DNA of 64,000 bases from Leptodactylus fallax (GCA_947044405.1 CAMRHE010000653.1:639501-703500), one strand, 5' to 3'; counted from the stretch's first letter, positions 11,101-23,373 are shown. Numbers and translations are program-made. The notes: generated by a model not told the origin, from the letters alone.

Positions 11101-11774
11101 AGATTTGCCGTGCAGGTACGTCCACTAGGGGCCTTATATCCTCTATTTACCAACTTCTTACCTCACAAACTACAGGCTCCCCAGTTACCCATCGCTATAT
11201 GCTTAAATGGGAGGAGGCGGTGGGTAGACCCATCTCCCAGGAACAGTGGCGGATTGTATGGTCTCGGGCCCAGAAATCATCTCAGTGCATTACATTTCGG
11301 GAAGCGCAGTATAAGTTGTTGATGCATTGGTATCATACCCCAGCTCTCCTCCATGCTTTAAACCCATTGGTTCCCCCATGGTGCTGGCGCTGTGGAGCTG
11401 CGGTGGGTACCCTGCACCACATCTTTTGGACGTGCCCTCTCATTCTGAGTTTCTGGAGGGAGGTCAGGACTTTGGCGACTGCTCTCTTTTTGCAAGAGGT
11501 CCCTCTTGACCCTCTGGTCTATCTCCTGAACCTTCCCCCCAGGCACCTGAGCAATAAGTCATCCAGGCTTTTCTTGCACCTTTGTACTGCAGCTAAAATT
11601 CTCATAGCTAGAAACTGGAAGAAAGTGAGTCCCCCATCTGGTCTTGAACTTGTGGCTAGAGTGAAGGATGTGAGGAGTCTTGAATGCCTGACCGCGGGTC
11701 TAAACAACTCACAGGAGGCCTTTGGGGCTATCTGGGCGCCCCGGGATATGTATTGTACATCACAGGGTCTCTGA
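8135..11774 (+). pseudogene. LINE ORF2 (endonuclease-RT), multiply broken
   Basis: The N-terminus starts MVRCMTINVKGLGSN, an apurinic-type endonuclease with QETHF, GGDFNMVF and SDHAP motifs (8135 to ~8860). The reverse transcriptase spans ~9350-10360: GKAPGPDGF, PKPGKDLQDCANYRPI, the LDAEKAFDRI motif, and FADD at 10083-10094, the catalytic Asp pair. A C-terminal region with a CWRCG...H...C zinc-knuckle-like motif lies near 11380-11430. Breaks are visible by comparison with copy 2 or by frame changes: extra C in C-runs near 8465 and 8503, frame changes near 8995, in the C-run at 9231-9239, near 10330 and in the C-run near 10741, and a TGA at 9813-9815 where a Trp is expected. It cannot make a full protein. 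Group assignment to L1/Tx1 is from motif style. Confidence 0.88.
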
Positions 11775-12008
11775 TCTCTAGTCCTCCTCTCCCCTCCCCT
11801 CCTTTCCTCTGCTTCTACCCTTGTCTTCTTAATCCCTTCATCCCTCCCCTTCCTTGTTTACTGTCTAATTTGAATGCATATTGCTTAAGGGAGAAGAGGC
11901 GGATAGCCTCTACCTACCTCACTGTTTTCTGCTTGTTTGATCTTTTTTTCTCTTTATACCTTGTTAATGAAAAGTTTTTTCAATAAAAATTACAGTTAAA
12001 TAAAAAAA
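11775..12008 (+). other. LINE 3' UTR and A-rich tail
   Basis: Pyrimidine-rich 3' UTR ending CAATAAAAATTACAG and an A-run. The signal plus tail is shared with the truncated LINE at 43068-43449, which points to one LINE clade. Confidence 0.8.
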
Positions 12009-12065
12009 AACAATATGTAATGTAATTTAAAAATGTGGCGGCTTTCTGTCTGCAAAACCTCTCTA

Positions 12066-12679
12066 AGGCTAAGGCCCACGTTGCGGAAACGCAGTTTTTT
12101 TTTTGTTGCAGATTTTGCTGCGGTTTTTGAGCCAAAGCCAAAAGTGGGTTGAGCAGAAATAAGTATAAGAGCTTCCTATATACAGGTGCATCTCAATAAA
12201 TTAGAATATCTTTTGAAACGTTTATTTTTTTCAGTAATTAAATTAAAAAAGTGACCTCCTATATTTTCTAGATTCTTTACACACAGAGTGTTCTATTTCA
12301 AGTGTTTTATTTCTGTACATGTTGATTATGGATTACAGGTAATGAAAACCAAAATCTAAGAAAATTAGAATATTAATATAATTATTAGAATATATAAAAG
12401 TTCAGTATTGTAAATTCAGTGTGTCACCTGCCAAGGTTTCCTAAGCCTTTACATGGTCCCTCAGTCTGATTCAGTAGGACACACAATCATGGAAGACGCT
12501 GATTTTGGATTGTATTACTGAATTACTGAAATGAATGAACGTTTCAAAGATATTCTAATTTATTGAGATGAACCTGTATTTCCCATTCCTTTTCTAGCCA
12601 CTCCTAGGATTGGCTCAAAATACTACAACAAAATCTGCAACAAAAAAAGCAGCTTTTCCGCAACATGGGGCCTCAGCCT
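12066..12679. mobile_element. palindromic MITE (GGCTAAGGCC ends), interrupted
   Basis: The left end AGGCTAAGGCCCACGTTGCG and the right end GCAACATGGGGCCTCAGCCT are inverted copies, with internal arms GCAGATTTTGCTGC / GCAAAATCTGCAAC. The element is split by a 394-bp insertion at 12183-12576. Without it the structure is a ~220-bp palindrome like the next copy. Confidence 0.75.
12183..12576. mobile_element. internally deleted Tc1-like MITE
   Basis: It starts CAGGTGCATCTCAATAAATT and ends with the inverted AATTTATTGAGATGAACCTG, flanked by TA on both sides (12181-12182, 12577-12578). No transposase remains. Removing it restores the palindrome of the host MITE, and the neighbouring copy (12761-12795) shows the empty-site sequence. 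Confidence 0.85.
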
Positions 12680-12893
12680 GAGGTCCCATGTTGCAGTAAC
12701 GCAGCTTTTTTGTTACAGATTTTGCTGCAGTTTTTTGAGCCAAAGCCAAGAGTGGCAACAAGTGGAATGGGAAATATATTGGAAGTTCTTATACTTCTCC
12801 CTTCTGCTCAATCCATTCCTGACTTGGGCTCAAAAAATTCAGCAAAATCTGCAACAAAAATAGTTGTGTTTCCGGAACATGGGGCCTTAGCCT
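12675..12893. mobile_element. palindromic MITE, second copy
   Basis: Begins CCTGAGGTCCCATGTTGC and ends AACATGGGGCCTTAGCCT, with the arms of the preceding element but no insertion. The two copies abut, sharing the AGCCTGAGG junction. Confidence 0.75.
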
Positions 12894-13581
12894 AAAGTTC
12901 CTGCCACTAGGTGTCTCTCTGCTTCATATATTTTGCTGATCACTTCTGGTCACTAGGAAAGTCCCGTCCACAGATTTTGTGTTCACAGAGTGAATGCAGA
13001 AAGGAGGGGCTGTTTTCCTCACAGCACATTTGCAAACTGCTTTCTCTGTGTACTGGACTGAACATTCTGCACATTTCATAACTTAAAATGTAAGAAAAGT
13101 TTTATGTATCTACTTCTGGCTGCTTGTTTGTTTACAAATGGGATATTATTCACAGAGAGCAGCTGCTTTCCTGACAGTGCTCTTCAATTGCTCTTTTTCT
13201 GCGTCACGGATCTTTTAAGCTGCATCATGTATTTGCCGCATATTTGCAGTTCAGTTTGCCTGGATCTGTATCTGAATATGTTCTCTTGAGCTTTTCTCAG
13301 CTGTTGTTTTGCTATTACACAGTTACTCCTGGCAGAATTGCATGTAAACAAACCAGTAGTAGTTATAATGGATATTGGAGGGGGTGGACTGCTCCTTATT
13401 GTACACTCCCACAGCTTCAAAGACAAATGTAAAATGTGCTGCAGCCATAATGTGATTATTAACAGCATAGCAGCAGAAAAATGTATAGGACATCATGTAT
13501 GAAGGTTTATACAGTAATAGAACAGACTACCCAACAAGACACTGCACATATTTCAACTTTTTACAAAAACTTAGGTACGAT
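12894..13581. other. unassigned
   Basis: No gene or recognisable repeat. Short unconvincing frames only. Confidence 0.4.
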
Positions 13582-13585
13582 TTAA

Positions 13586-14023
13586 AGGGAGTTTACCACC
13601 TCCCCTAAGCATTACAACATTACAGTGATAAACATACCTTTGTCTTATGTATGTCACTTATGTAGATTTGGAGAAAGGCAACTTATGCAAATGAGGCAAA
13701 TAGTGCACTGGGGGCCCTGAGAGCACTGCTCTTGCTGCTCAAGTAGGATAAGTGATGTTATAGCAGTGGGAGGATCAACTCCCACTGCAAGGAATGGCTC
13801 AGATAGGAGTTGGTAGGGGTCTTAGTGGCAAAAGCAGTGCTCCAGGGAACTGAAGCCCGCTTCCAGTGCACCAACTGCCTCATTTGCATAAGACTTCAAA
13901 GTTGTTTTTCTCCAAATCTAAAATAGTGACATACATAACAGATGTATGATGTTTATCAGTGTAATGCTCTCTGTAACATGGTGGCGACAGCTGTATATGT
14001 CTGGGGGAGGTGGTAGACTACAT
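13586..14023. mobile_element. TTAA-flanked palindromic MITE
   Basis: The left end AGGGAGTTTACCACCTCCCC pairs with the right end GGGGGAGGTGGTAGACTACAT. TTAA lies at 13582-13585 and 14024-14027. Internal arms (TCTCCAAATC / GATTTGGAGA and ATGTATGTCA / TGACATACAT) confirm the foldback. No coding capacity. Confidence 0.8.
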
Positions 14024-14027
14024 TTAA

Positions 14028-14814
14028 TCCTATTTTATTTTTTTACTTTTTTTTATCTCATGTATGCCATATTATGTCTATACATAGAAATATACACAGG
14101 AACCTGCTAAATTGCTAAAGTGACAGCCCCGGGGACTATTATCTGGTCTAAGGCTGTCTCCATAGTGACGCCATCCCAACAAGGCAATTATGGTAGGAGT
14201 ACAGCTGTGTAGTAGTAATGTCAAGGTCCCTCAAGTACATGAGGCTCTTCATGTCGTGTATAGTGTTACATCAAGTTGTAGGAAGGGGTTAACAGCATTA
14301 CCAGTCTATAATATACGACACACTCTGTTTTTGTAACACTGGGGCCTATGTTTTGCATTGTTCTCTTGCCTACGGCTGCCATGATAATGAAAAGCTCAGT
14401 CTGAATCCAACCATTGTTATTTCATTTGTTTGTAGATTGTTATTAGAAAAGCGTGTCAAATACCGTTTTTTATTATTTTAGGCATTTTCTATATTTCACT
14501 TCAGCATGAGTGAGCGTACGCTTGTCGCCATGGTTACCAGTAAGCCGGCTCCATTATATTCTAGAATCACATAATTGGTGGTTGTATACAGATGCAGCAG
14601 CGCTAAGTTTGTCATTTATCACAACTCAGTGTGATAGCGCGTTATGTTGTTCGTACGACTGTATTGTTATTTTATCGGATTATCCAGTTTTTGTAAATAA
14701 ATCTCAGTTATTGTGCGATGAAAAATCAGGTAAATTTTGATACACCTTTCGTGTTTCCGTTCAGATCACTGAAAAGGAAGATTATTGTTTATATTAAGAG
14801 CACGAAAACTTGTC
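14028..14814. other. unassigned
   Basis: No supported feature. Confidence 0.4.
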
Positions 14815-14818
14815 TTAA

Positions 14819-15152
14819 AGAGGACCTGTCACCAGGTCTGAAAGCCCAATGACATCCATCATCTGATTGGACTGTCCTCCTGGGCATTTTGGTGTTTTGT
14901 TTATCGAAATCTGTTCAGCCGTTCCAGAGATATAAGCCCTGTTAGTATTTATGCAAATTAGGGTCTATTATCCAAGTGGGTGGTAACTGTGTTTTCTCAG
15001 GGTCGGGGTTACCGCCCACTTGATTTATATACACTAATTTTCATCAACATTAAAAGGGCTTATATCTGTGGAATAACTGAACAGATTTGGATAAGTACCA
15101 AAATGCTCAGAGATATATCATAGGGCTTTTCTGACCTGGTGGTAGGTCCACT
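14819..15152. mobile_element. TTAA-type palindromic MITE
   Basis: The left end AGAGGACCTGTCACCAGGTC pairs with the right end GACCTGGTGGTAGGTCCACT. TTAA is at 14815-14818; the right duplicate is decayed to TTAG (15153-15156). Inner arms (ATATAAGCCCT / GGGCTTATAT) are inverted. Confidence 0.75.
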
Positions 15153-15156
15153 TTAG

Positions 15157-16540
15157 GCCGGAGCCCTACATGGCATAAACGCTGCCTCTCTGCAGGACTT
15201 TTTCCTCTGCCGATTTCTGACGGATTCTGCAAAGGAGACTCTGACGCAGATGTGAACATAGCCTAAGTAAAACTGTACATAGAAGCAATGGAGCAGATTT
15301 ATTAAGACTGGTGTTTCAGTCCACTTCTCTAATCACCTCCTCTGACTCTTGCACACAATACTTCTCCTAAGCTTCACATCTGTCCTCGAATTTACTCCCT
15401 ACTACTAAGGCTGGATTCACATCTGTGTTGGAGTCTCAGTACGATTGCAAGTCCGACTTTTTCGTCTGGAGGTTTCAGTTGAAAAGAACGCACACCAGAC
15501 AGATGCCAGTATAGCCAGTATAATGGGGTCTATCATGTTCCGTTCATGTATGCTGTTTTTGTGGTCTGTTTGCCTTTTGTTCTGGTCCTCTGAGGAACCA
15601 GAATAATGGTGACCCCATTGCTAGTCTAAAACTAACATAATATTTCCCACCATACAAACCTTAAAATCTTACTTTACATAAACCTTACTTACATCCTGGC
15701 CTAAAGAGTCCCTCAAATGATATTGCCACATCGACTCCACCTGACATATCTAGAGCTGACCTGACTTTATCCGTGACCTCATGTGTATATTCCTCATAGA
15801 TTATACGTTCATATGGGCAGGGCTCCGTCATGATATCTATCTTGTCCTTTCATTTGCCTCTAACAATTCATTACCCCAGTTATACTTTAAATAGATTCTT
15901 ACAGACTCTATTGGTGATATATAAAAGTAATAAGATGGTGCTATTCAATGCAGTCCTGCGGATGCCTTCTCCTTCTCACCAACAGGTGGCAGATGTCGAT
16001 ATCCCTAGTCTTACCAATGCCAATTATAAAAGAACCGCAATGGTATCAATGACATGAACACGTGTGGCCTGTTTTTCATAAGTGACCTCATGTGGGTGGG
16101 ATAACTGGCACATATTTAGGATGCCAAATTCTGGCAATAATAATGATAACATACAGTAATGATAACCTTCTTCTCCCAGTGAAGGATTCTGACTTGTAGC
16201 TGAAAACAATTTTAATCGATGACTAGTAAAAAAAAGAAAAAGAGAGAATTAAAATCTATGTGGGCTTCACAGCTGCTCCGCAAAGTATTTTAAGTGGTGA
16301 CTCACAGCGGGTTTGGCATCAGAGTAGAAGGTATTAAACATATTTTTCTCTTTTGGAGGGTATGGTTCATCCCGATACATTATTTTGGGGTGCCATTTTA
16401 TTTACACTTTTTGTATTACAACCATTGCTGAGAAAAGCAGCATTAAAGTCAGCATGATGGGTCTAGCTTGGGTCAGAATGGGATTTGCAGTCCTAATATG
16501 GACTGTATAATACGGCAGCATTATGCCCATCTGAAGTGTC
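15157..16540. other. unassigned intergenic or intronic DNA
   Basis: 15160-15266 carries a short dispersed-repeat ending (GATGTGAACATAGCCTAAG) like that at 3790-3815. The remainder shows no gene, and its short frames lack context. Confidence 0.35.
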
Positions 16541-16544
16541 CCTC

Positions 16545-16790
16545 AGTGTAATCTCTTATGGGCCTCCTCGTGGCATCTGGCACTCTCCTGTAACGTCACC
16601 TCTGAGGCCTGTGATTGGGCCACCAGAGGTCACATGGGCACATCAAGTGTCATAACGCTGCACGTGCTCATGTCACCGCCAAGGCCCAATCACAGACCTT
16701 AGTTGTGACCCCGAATGCATGACATCACAGGAGAGTGCCAGACATCACCAAGGAGCACTGGATGCCGCGAGGAGGCCCAAAAGAGTTAGC
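16545..16790. repeat. imperfect inverted repeat, MITE core-like
   Basis: CTGGCACTCTCCTGT and CTGTGATTGGGCC on the left are mirrored by GGCCCAATCACAG and ACAGGAGAGTGCCAG on the right, giving an imperfect foldback of about 240 bp. A similar layout (GGCCCAATCACAGGCC) occurs at 46490-46690, so this is probably one degraded MITE family. Confidence 0.55.
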
Positions 16791-16934
16791 AGAAGCTGAT
16801 TATAAATGTTTATTTTCATTTTTTTCACCTCGCCTGGGCCCTCACCTATTCTATTGTGGCGTCTGAAGAGACACCAGAGTATAATAATGTCTCATTCACT
16901 TTGATATTGCTTTCACTATGCCCTAGGACCTCTG

Positions 16935-17600
16935 AGAGTATTCTACACTATGTTTAATAGATAGGTTCCTAGGAGCCCTAAGAGTGTTCTACACTATGTT
17001 TTATAGATAGGTTCCTAGGAGCCCTAAGAGTGTCCTACACTATGTTTTATAGATAGGTTCCTAGGGGCCCTAAGAGTGTTCTACACTATGTTTTATAGAT
17101 AGGTTCCTAGGGGCCCTAATAGTGTTCTACACTATGTTTTATAGTTAGGTTCCTAGGAGCCCTGACAGTGTTCTACACTATGTTTTATAGATAGGTTCCT
17201 AGGAGCCCTAAGAGTATTCTGCACTATGTTTTATAGATAGGTTCCTAGGAGCCCTAAGAGTATTCTACACTATGTTTTATAGATAGGTTCCTAGGAGCCC
17301 TGACAGTGTTCTACACTATGTTTTATAGTTAGGTTCCTAGGAGCCCTGACAGTGTTCTACACTATGTTTTAAAGATAGGTTCCTAGGGGCCCTAAGAGTG
17401 TTCTACACTATGTTTTATAGATAGGTTCCTAGGAGCCCTGACAGTGTTCTACACTATGTTTTATAGATAGGTTCCTAGGGGCCCTAATAGTGTTCTACAC
17501 TATGTTTTATAGTTAGGTTCCTAGGAGCCCTGACATTGTTCTACACTATGTTTTATAGATAGATTCCTAGGAACCCTAAGAGTGTTCTACACTATGTTTC
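16935..17600. repeat. 46-bp minisatellite, ~14-15 copies
   Basis: Tandem units containing TTCTACACTATGTTTTATAG, ATAGGTTCCTAGGAGCCCT and AAGAGTG. Variants alternate between AAGAGT, GACAGT and AATAGT and between AGGAG and AGGGG, which implies unequal exchange or gene conversion among units. Confidence 0.96.
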
Positions 17601-19862
17601 AAGCCAATTTAAGGTGTGCTTCATTCCGAACTTGTTAGACCTGAAACAAATCATGGACCCGAGCCTCCCGAACCGGAAACTAAACGGATCCTGAGAGGTT
17701 CACCCATCTCGCACACATTTGCGCGGAATCTGGTTTTCCTTCTGTGTGGTGCAGTTCCGGAACTGAGCCTGTTGTTTCAAAGGCTAGTGTTGTGAGTCCA
17801 TTGTGAGATTTAGAACTGCTAATTGTAAGTGTTAAGTGTAACCCCTGTGAGAACTGAGCAATTGCTGTATGCGCCATGGGACCATCAATCTCACGCTACG
17901 AGAAGTGTTCTTTTCCTGTTGTGTGGACTGCTGATATTGATACTGGCTATTTCCTACTACAGATCAACTGATGTTAGCCTGTGTTGGGCCAAATATCTAC
18001 CAGGTGACAACATGCCTGTGTGGCTGCAACATGCCTATTGGCTGCAACATCTCTATAATCCACAAGTGGGAAGTCTGGCTTCCCCTACCTTGGGTGGGTT
18101 GGAATGGGAGGAGTTGAACCTAGCCTGGAGTAATCACTGTTTGGCATAGATGGAGTGGGCCATGGGCTCTTACATAGCCATAGGGCTCCATGCATGCACT
18201 GGTCCCTTTAGCCTCCACTGGGGTGTGGAGTCCAAAAAACAGAATATTCTATACAGCAGTATAGTAGTAGTTCATACATGGGTCAGAGTCTTTCATTAAA
18301 TATATACACTGAAAAATCCTTAGACGTATACCTTTGGCCCATATACAGTGTGTACAAATCCTGACTCGGCAGCTCTCCTCTCTAACTAAAAAACTGGAGG
18401 CCTGAGCTGGTGAGCCTTCTCATTTATGTCCAAACACCCTAATAGGGTGTATGAATTAGGTTGCAACGATAAGCTTATCCCTTTAAAGGGTAAGATCTAA
18501 AATCATTTTATTTCAACACTTGAGCATTTGCATCGGAGACAATTGCAGCATGGTGGTGCAATGCCAAATGTTACTACCATATAGTGCCCATATAACACTA
18601 TTTCAATACACAGTAGAGCAGAATGTTTTTCTTCTCCACTGCCAGACTACTTATGGAGGTTCCATTTTCAGGGGCACCGTTGGAAATGGAGGCCCTGGGT
18701 AATTATCATCCCATAAAATAAGCCCTGCTTATAGGAATCTGTAGCTGGTTCAGTATAGATGTCCATATGTTATGGGGGATTCTATGAAAATAACAATTAC
18801 ATTGGACTTGTTGAAGCTCCTCGCATCATCATAGAGCTCCCTGGACACCGGAGAGAGGCGCTGACAACCACACTGTCTATAAATGTCTGTAGATGAAATC
18901 CCTGGATGATGGTAACGCATGACTGAAGGTAATTATAGCTATGTATCATCCCAGCTCAGCATCAACTCCCAGTACATGCTATTTCTTGGAATCCAGCATT
19001 ATATCTGATTCGCCTTTCACTGTCTCTATGATACAATATAAGTGAATTTCTCAGATTTAAAAGGGAACGTATCGACTTATTTTCTTAATTAAAAATCTAA
19101 ACAGGAACAAACTTTTTTAAAACCTGCCAATATTGTGATATCGTAAATTTTTTATTTTGTAAGTCAATTTTCTTTACTAAGTTCATTATGAGGGCAGCCA
19201 TCTTTTCTGTGATTTTGGTGGCCCATCTGATTTTTGGTGTCCTGCCCTAACCTTCCCTATGTTATAGATGGAGCTATGGCCTAACAATATGTAGATATAA
19301 TTCACATAAAAAATGAAGAAGTGTGCTTGACTTAATTTGCACTGATGAGTTACATCTTCTATTATACTCCAGAGCTGCACTCAGTGTTCTGCTGGTGAGG
19401 TCAATGGATGAGATTTATCATGCCTTGTGTGTCAGTTTTCTTGTGTACAAGTGTATTTTTGCGCAAAAATGTACAACTTTATTTCACTTATGCACCCCGG
19501 GAAGGGGACATGATGAGGGGTCTAGTGTAAATGATCCCTGAAATCTATCCCATCTGCAAGCTGGAGAAGATTTTAGGGCAGGCACAGAGGAGTGTGAGTC
19601 AGATTAAGACCTCATGCACACAACGTGTGCTAGCCATGTTTTTCACATCTGACCCATGATTATATGGCCCCATACACATAACCTTGTATTTTCAAGGTCC
19701 CATGTATGGGGCTGTGAGCAGAACTCTGGACAGGTCCGTTTTGCGGTCTGTGCTCACTGACCTCAGTGAATATGGCTGTGGAGGTACGTGCGGCACACAG
19801 ATGTCATGTGCATGTCTCCTTATGAGGAGGCGTGCACCTCTGTCACTGCAGGGGATATGAAG
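17601..19862. other. unassigned
   Basis: No gene is supported. A 106-codon frame at 17829-18149 has a hydrophobic stretch but no start context or relatives that I recognise. A single diverged unit of the 97-bp satellite lies at about 19345-19395 (TATTATACTCCAGAGCTGCA). Confidence 0.35.
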
Positions 19863-20364
19863 AATTGTATTATACTCCAGAGCTGCACTCACTATTCTGC
19901 TGGTGCAGTCACTGTGTACATACATTACATTACATATCCTGTACTGATCCCGAGTTACATCCTGTTTTATACTCCAGAGCTGCACTCACTATTCTGCTGG
20001 TGCAGTCACTGTGTACATACATTACATTACTTATCCTGTACTGATCCTGAGTTACATCCTGTATTATACTCCAGAGCTGCACTCACTATTCTGCTGGTGC
20101 AGTCACTGTGTACATGCATTACATTACTTATCCTGTACTGATCCTGAGTTACATCCTGTATTATACTCCAGAGCTGCACTCACTATTCTGCTGGTAGAGC
20201 CACTGAGTACATACATTACATTACTTATCCTGTACTGATCCTGAGTTATATCCTGTTTTATACTCCAGAGCTGCACTCACTATTCTGCTGGTGCAGTCAC
20301 TGTGTACATACATTACATTACTTATCCTGTACTGATCTTGATTTATATCCTGTATTATAATCCA
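19863..20364 (-). repeat. 97-bp satellite array, ~5 copies, inverted
   Basis: The same unit as 4745-5790 but in reverse orientation (ATTATACTCCAGAGCTGCAC, then CTGCTGGTGCAGTCACTGTG). About 5.2 units, with a degenerate last unit ending before a poly-T. Dispersed degenerate relatives are seen near 20585-20660 and 35415-35490. Confidence 0.95.
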
Positions 20365-20896
20365 GGGCTGCATTCTCAAATATTTTTTTTTTTTTTTTAT
20401 TTAGAAACAGTCAACAAGCTTGTTGACACCCCCCTCCCCAACAGCTTAACAAGGAGACAGAGTTCCCTGTATTAGATTACTGTACAATGCATATATTGCA
20501 TTTCCTTCATTGCCAATCACTAGACAAGGTCTTTTCAGGTCTTCACTCAGCAAGGAATGATTTCAGCTGTGCAGTCTGAAGTATTGTAAATGCTGCCCTG
20601 GGGAATAATAAATGTGGCAACTCAGGGCCAGTAGAAGATAAGAAATGCAATTCTAGATGTACACTTTAAATTGCAAGGCTGGGTTTGTTGCCGTGTACAT
20701 TAGGCTCCATTTAGATACACAAAACTTTGAACATCGGAAAATAGAACAAGTTTAAAACCATGTTTTATGTAATTTCCTTCCACTGACACTTTACATACAT
20801 GGACCTGAATGTATCTCTGTTTATATACAGTACATTACTAAATAACCCAATTAAAGATCTTGAGCTGTTCTAAAATTACCCCCATACGAGGTCATC
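20365..20896. other. poly-T and unassigned DNA
   Basis: A T-rich run at 20381-20400 follows the satellite. A decayed satellite-like piece lies at about 20585-20660. Nothing else is supported. Confidence 0.4.
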
Positions 20897-20899
20897 TTC

Positions 20900-21545
20900 T
20901 ATTAGACCTCATGGGTGGGTTCATGTCTTCTACTGAAGTTCATGGGTGGGTTCATGTCTTCTCCTGGACTTCATGGGTGGGGCCATGTTTTCTACTGCAT
21001 CTCATGGGTGGGTTCTCCTTTCTACTGGACCTCATGAGTCAGTTCTCGTCTTCTACAGGCCTTCAAGGGTGGGTTCATGTTTTCTACTGGATCTTATGAG
21101 TGGGTTAATTTCTTCTACTGGACCTCATGGGTAGTTTTTTTCTTCTACTTGACTTCATGGTGGTTTCACGTCTTCTACTGGATCTTATGAGTCAGTTCAT
21201 TTCTTCTACTGGACCTCATGAGTGGTTTCGTTTCTTCTACTGGACTTCATGAGTAGATTTTTGTCTTCTACTGGACCTTATGAATGTGTTTATATCTTCT
21301 AGTATAGCTCATGAGCAGGTTAATTTCTTCCTATGGAACTCATGGGTGGTTCTCATATTTTACTGGGCCTCATCAGTGTGTTCACATCTTTTACTAGACC
21401 TCATGACTGGGTTCATTTCTTCCTCTGGACCTCATGAGTGGTTCTTGTTTTCTACTGGACCTCCTGGGTGGGTTCATTTCTTTGACTGGTCCTCAAGGGT
21501 GAGTTCATGTCTTCTACTGGATCTTATGGAAGGGTTATGGTTAAC
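20900..21545. repeat. ~30-bp degenerate minisatellite, ~21 copies
   Basis: Units of about 30-31 bp built on CTCATGGGTGGGTTC and TTCTACTGGAC. They are strongly diverged from each other, so the array looks old. It produces several short overlapping frames that are not genes. Confidence 0.9.
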
Positions 21546-21635
21546 TCTGGTTATTTTCTCACTACTCTCTAGAAGATTCCCAGGTCCTTTGTTGGACAAG
21601 TCCTACCTCAGAATAAAAAGTATGAAATAAATGGT

Positions 21636-21651
21636 CGAAATAAAGAATATA
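21636..21651. repeat. 16-bp direct repeat flanking the foldback, left
   Basis: CGAAATAAAGAATATA, found again at 23374-23389. Confidence 0.75.
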
Positions 21652-23373
21652 CTAACCAACAAAAACCTCCATATATAGACTTGACTGCAAAATCAACATA
21701 CCAACATGAAAGAAATTTAGTCAAGAAAAAGCAAAAAAATTTCAAAAAGATATGTATAAAATATATATTTATTAATGAAAAATGCAATGAATAGCACATA
21801 TAAAATATAAAATAGTGTAGATGACACAAACAAAAAACTAAGACATAACACAGGACATATGCATCACATAAAGAGGCTCAAAAGAAGATATATAAAGATG
21901 AATGTATATATATAATGGCCTAAATTGTATAGCTAATATGCTGTATAGAAAAGTTTGCAGACCATACATAGAAAAATGTCTAGATGGGGATTTTAACCCA
22001 ATCAATAGTGATTAAATACCACATAGACAAAAAAGTATGAAAAATACATATGGACATGCAAAAAATACTATCCATATACTGATTAAATATATAGTTTGAA
22101 TATAATAAATATCATACATAAAATGAAGTAATGATATATGGAAAGCATATCAAATAAACCAATAAATGGATACACCATAGTGATGATTACCTGTAGAAAC
22201 ACTTTTGAGCCCCAGTGAGCAAAAGGGTATGCGGGTACGCGTTTCGCTTAAAGCTTCCTCAGGAGGTGTAGTGACCAGCACAAGGGAGAGGTATATATAG
22301 GAACCCCCAAATAATGTGAAACCAGCTGTGTAAACTAGCGCATGGCGTTGTGATGGCCATAACGAAGATTAGCCCAGCGCATGCGCAGAACGAGCGATCG
22401 CGTCATATGACGCGCAGCTCACATGCACGTAATAGCGCTTGCCAATCTTGCGAGGTCAGCGCACAGACGACATGCGCACCACGCTGGAACGCATGAAGGG
22501 TAAGTATAGTGATGATAATGAAGGGTACATGTAACATCAGCTAGATTGACATATTGAACTATAACAAACAGCGCAGAAACAACCTGAACCATGCATCCTA
22601 CAGAATTAGATATTACAGGATGGTATAATACAAATATATTAAAAGACAGCGTGCTGCGCATGCGCTGGGCTAATCTTTGTTATGGCCATCACAACGCCAT
22701 GCGCTAGTTTACACAGCTGGTTTCACATTATTTGGGGGTTCCTATATATACCTCTCCCTTGTGCTGGTCACTACACCTCCTGAGGAAGCTTTAAGCGAAA
22801 CACGTTGAGGTGCGTTTTCCAAGCATACCCGCATACCCTTTTGTTCACTGGGACTCAAAAGTGTTTCTATAATGGCTACAGGTAATCATCACTATGGTGT
22901 ATCCATTTATTGGTTTATTTGATATGCTTTCCATATATCATTACTTCATTTTATGTATGATATTTATTATATTCAAACTATATATTTAATCAGTATATGG
23001 ATAGTATTTTTTGCATGTCCATATGTATTTTTGATACTTTTTTGTCTATGTGGTATTTAATCACTATTGATTGGGTTAAAATCCCCATCTAGACATTTTT
23101 CTATGTATGGTCTGCAAACTTTTCTATACGGCATATTAGCTATACAATTTAGGCCATTATATATATACATTCATCTTTATATATCTTCTTTTGAGCCTCT
23201 TTATGTGATGCATATGTCCTGTGTTATGTCTTAGTTTTTTGTTTGTGTCACCTACACTATTTTATATTTTATATGTGCTATTTATTGCATTTTTCATTAA
23301 TAAATATATATTTTATACATATCTTTTTGAGATTTTTTTGCTTTTTCTTGACTAAATTTCTTTCATGTTGGTA
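21652..23373. mobile_element. 1.7-kb foldback element (long inverted repeat)
   Basis: A left arm from 21699 (TACCAACATGAAAG) to about 22390 is matched inverted from about 22655 to 23373 (CTTTCATGTTGGTA). The arms are ~700 bp at roughly 95% similarity by eye, with a ~260-bp centre. The arms include the motif GAAGCTTTAAGCGAAAC and CCTCCTGAGGAAGC. Identical 16-bp repeats lie immediately outside (21636-21651, 23374-23389), and 47 bp of unpaired sequence sits at the left end. There is no transposase. It could be a foldback transposon, or an inverted-duplicate element inserted with a long target duplication; the mechanism is unknown. Confidence 0.85.

Larger units (their letters stand above)
5988..12008 (+). 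mobile_element. full-length L1/Tx1-type LINE, copy 1
   Basis: About 6.0 kb between 15-bp direct repeats (5973-5987 and 12009-12023). The order is a GC-rich 5' UTR beginning GGGGCGTGGCC, ORF1, an approximately 500-bp spacer, ORF2 (endonuclease, reverse transcriptase, C-terminal CCHC-like region), a pyrimidine-rich 3' UTR, and AATAAA followed by an A-rich tail. This is the hallmark of target-primed reverse transcription. Compared with copy 2 (from about 61160), the 5' UTR lacks roughly 35 bp. ORF2 carries several frameshifts and a stop, so the copy is inactive, but the clean duplication implies a fairly recent insertion. Confidence 0.92.

Noticed and set aside
17829..18149. 106-codon frame with a hydrophobic stretch, possible membrane protein
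   Set aside because: No homology recognised, no splice or promoter context, and it follows directly after a minisatellite region; judged chance.
20860..21630. Several short frames rich in Ser, Thr and Trp
   Set aside because: They come from the ~30-bp degenerate minisatellite.
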